The position numbers and the translations under genes are program-made. 64,000 bases of DNA, taken from NCBI RefSeq assembly GCF_000417875.1, contig NW_006920877.1:495085-559084 (forward strand). Reading direction: 5' to 3'. Positions 31,255 through 39,520 of this stretch are shown in pieces. This DNA is from Pseudozyma flocculosa PF-1 (taxonomy: Eukaryota > Basidiomycota > Ustilaginomycetes > Ustilaginales > Ustilaginaceae). A model generated the notes under the pieces. The model had not been told where the DNA came from and did no database searches. It was given only the letters and a program-made list of their open reading frames with translations. Numbering within the stretch: the stretch's first letter is position 1; every line of letters begins with the position of its first letter.

Positions 31255-32332
31255 ATGGCCTCGGTCTACCGACAGGCTGCCAAGAGCGCCGGCGTCGCCA
31301 ACAAGGGAAAGAGAAAGGCCGACGATGGTGCTGCGGCCGCCGACGGCGAGGGTGCGCCGGGCATCCGGCGCAACAAGCAGCGCGTGCTGATGCTGCCCTC
31401 GCGGGGCGTCACGTCGCGGATGCGCCACCTGATCAACGACCTCGAGACGCTCATGCCCCACTCGAAGAAGGACTCGAAGCTCGACAGCAAGTCGCAGCTC
31501 CACCTGCTCAACGAGCTCGCCGAGCTGCACAACTGCAACAACACCCTCTACTTTGAGGCGCGCAAGGCAGAGGACCTCTACATGTGGGCCTCCAAGACGC
31601 CCAACGGGCCCTCGGCCAAGTTCCACGTGCACAACATTCACACCATGGACGAGCTCAAGATGACGGGCAACTGCCTCAAGGGATCGCGGCCGCTCCTCTC
31701 TTTCGACAAGGCGTTCGACGAGTCGCCCCACTGGACCCTCATCAAGGAAATGTTCACCCACATGTTTGGCGTGCCCCGTGGCGCGCGGCGCTCCAAGCCC
31801 TTTGTCGACCACGTCCTCTCGTTTTCCATCGTCGACAACAAGGTGTGGTTCCGCAACTACCAGATCATCGAAAACGACCCGGGCGCGACGGCCCTGATTG
31901 CAGCGGCCGAGGGCGCAGAGGGCAAAAAGTCGAGGCCAAAGCAGGAGGCCAAGCAGCCCACGCTCGTCGAAATCGGGCCCAGGATGGTCCTGAGCCCCAT
32001 CCGCGTCTTTGAGGGCAGCTTTGGCGGCGCGACCGTGTTTGAGAACCCAGGTGAGCATCGCGGCGTCGGCGCGGCGATCTGGCCAGGCCCTCTGCACCAG
32101 CCCCGTAACGGCGGGCGCCAGCTAACCTTCCGTGTCCCCTCTGGCTCACGTCCTTGTCTGCTCCGTGGCAGAGTACATCTCGCCAAACACAATCCGCCAC
32201 CAGCTGCGCAAGGAAAAGGGCGAGAAGTTTGCCACGCGCGTCAACCAGAACGAGGCGCTCAAGACCAAGCGCGCCAAGCTCAAGAGCGACGCAAAGGAAG
32301 ACGTCCTCTCGAGAAAGAGCGTCTTTGCCTGA
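31255..32332 (+). CDS. BRX1: Ribosome biogenesis protein BRX1 (Brix domain, 60S assembly)
   Basis: Two exons, 31255-32050 and 32172-32332, encode 318 residues (yeast Brx1 has 291). The Brix domain spans about residues 38-270: RVLMLPSRGVTSRMRHLIND, NNTLYFEARKAEDLYMWAS, GPSAKFHVHNIHTMDELKM, and FVDHVLSFSIVDNKVWFRNY. The C-terminus after the intron reads EYISPNTIRHQLRKEKGEKF, the conserved BRX1 end with its basic tail. The intron (GTGAGC...CAG, phase 1) falls inside the codon for the Glu of NPEYISP. It is a nucleolar factor needed for early large-subunit pre-rRNA processing. The start codon is the first ATG after a C-rich leader, and the N-terminal basic stretch (KGKRK) fits a nuclear protein. 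Confidence 0.95.
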
Positions 32333-32955
32333 CGAGGCCGTCTCGGCTTCCCGCCCTCGTTCCCGACCTTGCACCCGCTCGACGGCGAGCCCATCCACTA
32401 CTTTTCGACTTTCTGCCCAGCATCTCCTTCGATCATCCGAACGACCGACCGACCTTGTACGATACCGATCACCCTGCACGCACAACTTCCGACCCCTGTC
32501 ACTGCACCTGGGCCGAGCTCAGCTCAGCTCATCTCGACTCGAAACTCACTGCTGGTCGGCGTGCCTCGAGCGCTGGTTTCGACAACAGAGTGGGGGAAGG
32601 CTGCTTTGGAAACATGGGAACTGTGTGTGGGCCGTGAGGTATATGGTACAGGTGCTGGCTGGTGCTGGAGATGAGGGGGATGCCGGGTTAGGGTCAGAGG
32701 CACAGGCGCGCCCTGTTGTGGCCGAGGCCCGCTGGCTCGAGAGAACGAGACGAGCGGGGCCTACGACGTCCGCACAAGTCGCGGTTCGGGTCCTAACCCG
32801 CCTTTGATATGCCGAGCCGCGCTGGATCGAGATGCGCGCGCCGCGTGGCAAGCTGCGCTGTTGTCGAGGATGCTGATGGTAGGGTCGAGGCTGGATGCTT
32901 GTTTTGGCCAAGGTCGGTTCGGAAGCTGCGGTGGCCACTGGGCCGGAGGAGCGGG
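32333..32955. other. Convergent 3' region (BRX1 / TOA1)
   Basis: These 623 bases lie between convergent coding regions and have no supported gene. The shadow frames are Arg/Ser-rich. BRX1 3' untranslated sequence probably occupies much of it. Confidence 0.55.
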
Positions 32956-34000
32956 TCACCACTCGAACTCGCTGAGCGTCATTGGAGAGGATGTTGTGAA
33001 TGAGTCAGCGTCGCGCAACGTCTGGTCGACAAACAAGCAAGAGGGCTCTCAGCGACTCACCCGTTGCACTTGGTGAAGAGGTAGTCGCGGCCATCGATCG
33101 AGGCGACGCCGTCCTTCAGGACACACTTCCACTTGTTCTTGACTCGCTGGACCTGCGACACGGTACGAGAAGAGCAGAGGCGGGATGGGCCGTGTCAGCT
33201 TGTCAGAACCCGGCCCGACGGCATCTGCATGCATGTGGAGGGGGACTGAACGCCGGCTCACCTTGTCGTAGAGGCATAGGAGCATGTCGTCGTTGCCGTC
33301 ACCGTCGACGCCGCCGTCGGCATCATCGTCGTCCGAGTCGTCGAGGTCGCTGCCGATCTCGTCGCCATCGCTCGGCCTCTTGCGCTTCTCGCCAGCGGCT
33401 GCCGGGTCATCCTGGCTGCTTGAAGCCGCGGCGCCGTGACCGTTCGAGGTGCTGCGGTCCACGGCGCTGGCCACGTCTGCCGAGTTGTCGCCCTTTGCCT
33501 GCTTTGATCGCGGCTGGCCGTCTCGTTCGTCGCCTTTGCCGTTGGAGTCCTCCTTCTTGACGTCCGGCTTGGCCTCGCTCTTCGGTTCCTGTTTCGATGA
33601 GCGAGAGTTGACCGGCGGGAGTGACGGGGCGCCATCGAACTCGGCGACCTGCGTCGCAATGATCTTGGCCTCCCACGACTGCGCGTATGCGGTCGGAGGA
33701 CGAGGCGACAAGACTCAGTATGGAAGGGGGAGAGGCATCGTAGAAGGGCGCCCTACATGGTTGCCAACTCACACGCTGCAGCTCTTCGAGCACTTCCTTC
33801 TCGATGCCCATGTCGTCAAAGTCCTGACGCACGTTGTTGATCACATCGTCGATAATGGTCCGGTAGACCTGTGACTGTTGGTCGGGGCGTGCGCAGAGAG
33901 GACAACAAGCGCCGTGAGCCGAGTGTTCCTGCTCAGAACGCAACGCGAGGTGGGTACGGAAGAGTTCCCGAACCCCACTCACCACAACCCTGTTGCTCAT
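32956..34000 (-). CDS. TOA1: TFIIA large subunit (alpha/beta, TOA1)
   Basis: Five exons on the minus strand, 34000-33983, 33868-33773, 33678-33262, 33152-33061 and 32971-32956, give 212 residues. The N-terminal four-helix-bundle segment reads VYRTIIDDVINNVRQDFDDM followed by EKEVLEELQR and SWEAKIIATQVAEFD. A disordered acidic/Ser linker with KRKRPS follows. The C-terminal beta-barrel is MLLCLYDKV, VKNKWKCVLKDGVASIDGRD, YLFTKCNGEFEW. The last exon is only 16 nt and supplies the family's final FEW. Without it the frame would stop at a TGA inside the GTGAGT donor at 33060, giving a protein that lacks that end. TOA1 pairs with TOA2 to stabilise TBP on promoters. It is divergent from the PWWP gene, with about 1 kb between the start codons. 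Confidence 0.93.
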
Positions 34001-35055
34001 GACGACTGTGAGGGGCAGACACGGTGCAACTCGGAAAGGCGGCAGGCCGGCCTGTGCAACGTCAAACTGGGCGCTGCGACGGCGTCGAAGGCACACGACA
34101 GCGGCAAGAGAGGGATCGAGAGACCTGAGGCTGCAAGACCACGCGGCGCAGACTCGAGGGCGGTCGGAACAACGGATGTGGGCGAGCGACGACTGCTCTG
34201 GGGACTAAGGGGCTACGACAAAGTCTCGCGCGGCGTTGGGGGCGGTATCGAGCCAAAGCGGCGCTTCGATGATGAGCTCGGAGCAGAGAGCGCACCGATG
34301 TTTGTGCGAGCAAGTGGTCCTCGGCGGTGGCGTCGAGAGGATAGACAGAAGGCAGGTTGGTGGTGGTGAGCGTACCTGTGCTTATATAGGGTGCCTCGTC
34401 ATCGGCGGTTCGGCCAGTGGGGGCCCGCGCCTGCCTCGCTGGATTAGGCGGAGTAGCCTTCGGAGCCGACCTCACCTCACGATCACCTCCTAGCCCTCTC
34501 GGGGACAGCTGGGGGCCTGCCTGGCCTGGCCTGCCTGAGGCCCAAAGCCTGGAGCGCGTCGCGTGCAGACCACCGCTGTGGAGCTGGGGACAGGCAGCCC
34601 GCCGAGGCCAGAGCCTGGCCTGGCCTGCCTTTCTCTGCCTGCCCAGTCGGGCCCGGCCCGCGGCCCTGCTGCTGACTGCCTGCACATGGCGCACGGTGCT
34701 CACGCGCGCGCTGGCCTGGCCAACCTGCGGTGGAGAAGCTGGATCGAGCCAGGCCTTGCCAGATCAGGCTGGACCCAAAGAGGGTTTGCCTGGCCAGACC
34801 GCCCGCCCCGCCCCGAACCCAACCCGAGGGAAGCGCGCGACGCCATCCTCATCGACACCTTCTCTCCTCCCTCCACCACCTACACCCACCTCGCGCCGTC
34901 TCCATCGATCCTACCGCGCGTCTGGCAACCTTCGTCCGCAGCATCAAACAAAGGACCCCCTTTTCTCTCCGGACCTCGCAACGGATCGACTCCGTCTGTC
35001 GCCCCACATCGCCGCTGCTCAAACTCCCTCCCCGACCGCAACGGACCTCCCCAAC
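34001..35055. promoter_or_regulatory. Divergent promoter, TOA1 (-) and PWWP protein (+)
   Basis: About 1.05 kb. The only TATA-like element is CTTATATAGG at about 34381-34390, whose palindromic core could serve either gene. The middle (34480-34800) is rich in CCTGG/GCCTGG repeats. The right side (34840-35050) is C/T-rich, consistent with the leader of the PWWP gene. No further gene is seen. Confidence 0.5.
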
Positions 35056-36862
35056 ATGAGCCCTGGATCCGGTTCCCAGGCTGCCGCCCGAGGCACACCT
35101 GCCAAGTAGTACGTACTGTCCACCTCGACTTGCGTAGCGCGCACGTAACTGACTGACATTGCCCTCGGATCCTCTCTGCCTCTTCGTCTCCGCGAATCCC
35201 TCGCAGCAATGCCAACGACCTCGTCCTCGCAAAAGTCAGGGGATACCCGCCGTGGCCTGGTATCGTGAGTCAGAGAGCAGATCCACCGTCGGCTGTTTGC
35301 TCCGGAGCATGTGCGTGGATGGCTGCTCATCCAAGATCCCGCCTTGAACTCTTTCCTCTTGTCGCTGCCAGATCGTCGACGACGAAAACGTCCCCAAGGC
35401 CGTCCTGAAGGAGAGGCGATCCCGCGATCACTACATCGTCCGCTTCTTCCCCGCCGCGGACTAGTGAGTGCTCCCGGGAAAGGGTAGAGATGCCCTGCGC
35501 AGCGACGCAGCCTGCTGATTGCTTCAAACCCCCTTTTGCGCACCTCGTGCCGCTCAGCCACTTTGCCACCGCTCGCGATCTTTCGCAGCTTACGCAGAAG
35601 CAGATCGAGAACTACATCCGCGACCCATCAAAGAAGGGCGGCGAGCTCAAGGACGCCTACAAGTGCGCCGGCAACGACCCCCTCGCCTGGAACGAGGAGC
35701 AGAACGACATTGTCCGAATGCACGAAAACGCCAAGCTGGCGGCCGAGGAAGAGGAGCAGGAGAACGAGGACCAGCTCGAGGAGGAGGGCGACGAGGATGA
35801 GGAGGTCGCCCCCAAGAAGCGAAAGCGCGACGATGACGGTGTCGGAAAGATTCGTGAGAGCGCTGTAGACAAGCGGAAGAAGGCCAAGGTCGCAAAGGCA
35901 GATGCGGCAAAGGTGAGTTCTCGGGAAGGCAGGCCGCTCTCGAAACGCGCGCGCCATGGCATTTGGGAGCCAGGCTTCATCTTCAAACGTCGCGAGGCGC
36001 AAGCATCGACACTGACATGCGTCCTGTCGTCCCCTCTCGACCGCGACAGCAGGCCTCTGCCAAGCCCAGCAGCCACGCCAAGAAGGCCAGCAACGGCGAG
36101 CAAGAAGGAGACGAGGACTGTGAGTCAATGAAAGTAGGCCCTCCTTGCGACCGATCGGAGTGCGAAGGCTAATGCTGCTCCGCCCTCTTCCGTCACCGGC
36201 GCATCCACTGCAACAGCGGATCCCGCGGTCAAGATGGTCAAGGAGTGGCGCCACAAGCTTCAAAGGGCCTTCCTGACCGCCAAGGATGGCCTGCAGGGCG
36301 AGGTGAGTGTCCGGCCCGGCCAGGCAGTTTCACTTGCACTTCCGTGGCTGACAGTTAGCGCACCCAACACCATCGCGCGACCGCACCGCAGGACATGCCG
36401 GCCAACGACGAGACCTTCAAGCTGGTCGAAGCCTACGACGACATGACGCTCGACCAGCTCAAGCATTCGAAGATTGGCAAGGTGATGAAGAAGATTGTCC
36501 AGCTCGACGAGATCCCCCGCGACGACGAGTTCCATTTCAAGGAGAGGGCCGAGGCGCTCTACAACAAGTGGCAGGTGAGTGGACGCGCGTCGTCCGGCTG
36601 CGCTGGCCCAAGACGGGCCCGCCGAGGCGTGCACTGTGCCCGTGCTGACGACCACCTCGCAACCGGTCCGCCTCGTCTGCACTCCCGCGACCGCTTACTG
36701 CAGGCCACCATCAGCAGGCAGAGCGAGGGAGAGACGAAGGACATCCCCAGTCAGGATGCCCCGGCCCAGGACGAGGCACCCGCCGAAGACAAGCCGGAAC
36801 CCGACACGACGGCCGAATCCACCAAGGCCGAGGAGGACGTCAAGGCGTCGACGGATGCCTGA
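35056..36862 (+). CDS. PWWP-domain protein with a LEDGF/TFIIS-N-type domain
   Basis: Eight exons, 35056-35108, 35207-35264, 35372-35463, 35558-35912, 36050-36119, 36217-36302, 36392-36574 and 36704-36862, give 351 residues, all joins in phase. The PWWP domain is at about residues 18-95: NDLVLAKVRGYPPWPG, ENVPKAVL, HYIVRFFPAADYHFA. An acidic helical stretch and a bipartite-type basic NLS (PKKRKR) follow. The second folded part, about residues 210-300, reads VKEWRHKLQRAFL, MTLDQLKHSKIGKVMKKIVQ and DDEFHFKERAEALYNKW. This matches the LEDGF integrase-binding-domain / TFIIS N-terminal-domain pattern. The tail is acidic. PWWP domains bind methylated H3K36 nucleosomes and TND-type domains bind short linear motifs in elongation factors, so a transcription-elongation or chromatin adaptor is likely. 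The acceptor at 36216 is the only one that keeps the frame. Confidence 0.85.
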
Positions 36863-37751
36863 GGCGTCAATCGGCGCCGCGACGCTCCCTCGAGACGTTC
36901 CGGGGGCAGTGTGGGCGCTCCATGCGCCGCAGCCAAGCCATCGGAGCGCCTCGATGCAGCTCTGAGCTCCTCGTCTTTGTCCGCACTTCAACCGTGACCC
37001 CGCTTCCCCTTGCGACCCTTGCTTCTACGCCGCACGCCCTTTTTCCCCCTCCCCACGACGCAATCCTGTACCTTAGGCGCCTTTTATGATCCCCAAGTGC
37101 TCTCCTTGCCTCGGCCTCGCGTCGTCAGCCTCCCTGCTCCTGCTGGGCAGAGCTCTCGTGCTCGACTCCTCTGTGCCGTTTCGTCGGGTCCCTGAGGGCC
37201 TGGGCCCTGATCGAGCCTGTTCTGGTCTGGCCTGGTCTGGACTGGTTGGATCACCCGCTATCGAGCGGGATGCAGTTTTGTGGTTGCTGAAGTAGCCACA
37301 CCGCTCTCGGTCCTCTCTGGCTGACGGCCTAGAGAGAGAGATGGAGGGAGAGAGCCGAGAGCCGAGAGGGCGGTGGCGGAATCATAGGTGTACAGGGAGA
37401 GAGGGTGGTTTTGTGGGTAGAAAGGAGGGGGCGTAGAGGCGAACAGAGCAGCTGGGACCTGGAAAAACTGTCGGGTTTGACCTGATTTGCCAGAGTAGCG
37501 GATGAGGAGAGGTAGAGGAAGAGGAAGAAAGGGAGGGTCAGTATGTCTTTCGTCTGGCGCGGATGCGGATGCCGGCTTGCCTCGATTCGCCGTGGTCAAT
37601 CCGTCGAGGGCGTCCCCTGAACGAGCCGAGCGAGCGCTGCTCCTTTCCCCACGGCACCCTACGCTGCATCCCTCCCAATCTATGTCCCCCGCTCGCCCGC
37701 CGCGCTGCCGCGATACCCTCCGAAACGGCCACCACGAGTGATACCAACAGT
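36863..37751. other. Convergent 3' region (PWWP gene / eL39)
   Basis: These 889 bases hold the 3' ends of two convergent genes and no supported coding sequence. Short GGTCTGG repeats (about 37222-37248) and purine-rich GAGAG stretches (37332-37352) are the only visible structure. Confidence 0.5.
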
Positions 37752-38900
37752 TTAGAGGCCGAGCTTGGTTCGTCGCCAGTGGCGCCTCTTGGCGTTGTAC
37801 TGGATCTTGTTGTCCGCCTTCATGCGGAACCAGTGCGGGATGGGGCTGAAGGTGCGCGCGGAGTCGAAAGAGGTCAAGGTGAGGCGAGAGTCAGCGTCTG
37901 CGTGCTGGTTGCTGTGGGATGGTGCGACTGCCGATCGCCGACCGCCAGCCGCCGAGACGCAGGTTGGGTGCCGCAGGTGTTGTCCGCAGCAGAGAGACAC
38001 GGAGATCTGCCCACATAACCATCCACTCCTGACCCGAGAAGATCATGTCGCCCGTCTAGCTCCAGCAAGGGCGGGCTTGCGACCGTTTTCGCCCTGTCCC
38101 TTCCAGCAAGGCCGTTGGAGAGGTTCCGTCCTCTACCACCCCGGAATTCGAGTGGCGCCTGACCATGGGGACGCCATTGCTGAGGAGGCCATGTAGCCCC
38201 AGTCCGTCATCCCCATCAAGATGCCGAGAGCGACCCATTCGCTTCCTATCTCCATCATATGTAGTCCCATCGGGGACAAGTGAACCAATCCTCCAGCCTT
38301 CACTTCGTCTTCCTCCCTCTCCCTGCCTCTCTGCTGCAGAACAACGTGTGCTGCGTCCGGCGGCTGGCGTGTCGCAGGGTCGGTCGGCTGGTCGGTTGGC
38401 AAGTCGGAGGAGGGATACACACCGGTTCTGCTTGGCAGCCTTGGCCAGGGTGACCTTGGTGCGGAAAGACTTCTGGGAAGGCTGTGAGGCGCAATCGTAG
38501 GTCGAGGCCCGGTCGAAGCGAAGGCGGAGGCGATTCGGTGCGGCGGCGGTGGATCGTGGCAGAGTCGAGGCGAGATCGACGAGGGGTCGTGACGTGGTCG
38601 ATCGGTGGGGGATAGGATAAGGTGTGTGGGAGGTGGGGGTTAACGGAGGGGTACGGGAAGGACGTCGAAGTGGCGATGGTCGGTCGATGCATCAGAAGTG
38701 TGGCGGTGGCGGTGCAGCGTCGTAGGTTCGTCGAGGCGATCATGGGGATAGGAGCAGCATAGGGGGTGTTTTGCGAGATTGTCAGCGCTCCTCGCTCTTA
38801 CCACTCGGGCAGCAGGACGCCTACATCGGCATCGGTCTCGATGGCCACCGTAGCCGCACCATGCGGCCATCACGACGGCCGTCATGGCGCCACTCACCAT
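37752..38900 (-). CDS. RPL39: 60S ribosomal protein eL39
   Basis: Three exons on the minus strand, 38900-38898, 38481-38423 and 37845-37752, encode 51 residues, exactly the family length. The first coding exon is the ATG alone (ATG followed directly by GTGAGT). Exon 2 gives [19 protein letters not shown] and exon 3 [20 protein letters not shown] and the near-invariant ending [11 protein letters not shown]. eL39 lines the lower part of the polypeptide exit tunnel. The introns, 416 and 577 nt, are the longest in the window and could host a small nucleolar RNA, though I could not identify a convincing box C/D or H/ACA pair. The MKADN variant replaces the usual LRTGN. It is too split to be seen as a single reading frame. 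Confidence 0.93.
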
Positions 38901-39520
38901 CTTGACAACGGGCCTTGAGGGGAGGGTGGGTGTTGGATGGTGTAGGTCAAGGTGAGAGGGCGGGATGGCAGCGGCGGCTTGGCTCGCGGTGCGGTGGGGC
39001 GGCCCTCGCCCGCAACCAGCCAGAGAGGCAGGGCTTCCACCCACCCGCCTGGCTCGACCTCTGCGCTAGCCCTTCCTGTCTTGCCTGGCCTGGCCTGGCC
39101 TGGCTTGGCTTGGCCTCGCCTGGTGCCCTTGTGGCTGGCTCAGCCAGGCGGGCCCAGGCCACGCTCAGGCTCTCGAAAATTTCGGATGCGCAGATCGGGC
39201 ACCCGAGCTCGAATTCCTCTATTTCTGAACGACATCTCACGTGCCGAAAAGCTTTCGGTTCCGCTCAAATTCGGCCGAGGCACACCCCGACTCTCGTCAG
39301 GTTGCGGTCGGCACGGGTCTATGGCCGCGACTGTCGATGACGATGCGTATTGCGATGCAGGCTCGGGACGTGTGTGGTAGTACAAGGGTCGCTCTGACGA
39401 TGCTCGAGCCGTAGCCTCAATGTCAGCTTGGAGCAGGCGGTCGAGGACGCCCCGCCCGCCGGCCGCCGGTCACTACTCTGCTGCGCTGGTATGGGGAGCG
39501 GGGAGCGGCACGCCCGCTGC
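38901..39520. promoter_or_regulatory. eL39 promoter and GlnRS 3' region
   Basis: The upstream region of eL39 is on the left side. It contains CCTGG pentamer repeats (about 39083-39122), the 15-mer GGCTCTCGAAAATTT (39169-39183), an E-box CACGTG (39238-39243) and the inverted repeat CCGAAAAGCTTTCGG (39244-39258). The part beyond about 39400 is GlnRS 3' untranslated sequence. No other gene is seen. Confidence 0.55.
39169..39183. promoter_or_regulatory. GGCTCTCGAAAATTT motif upstream of eL39
   Basis: Identical over 15 bases to the element upstream of BRX1 (30989-31003) and at a similar distance (about 270 bases) from the start codon. It is inverted relative to its gene here. It may be a ribosome-biogenesis promoter element; this is inference. 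Confidence 0.4.

Noticed and set aside
33057..33062. TGA at 33059-33057 as the end of TOA1
   Set aside because: It lies inside a GTGAGT donor, and splicing to 32971-32956 restores the conserved FEW C-terminus.
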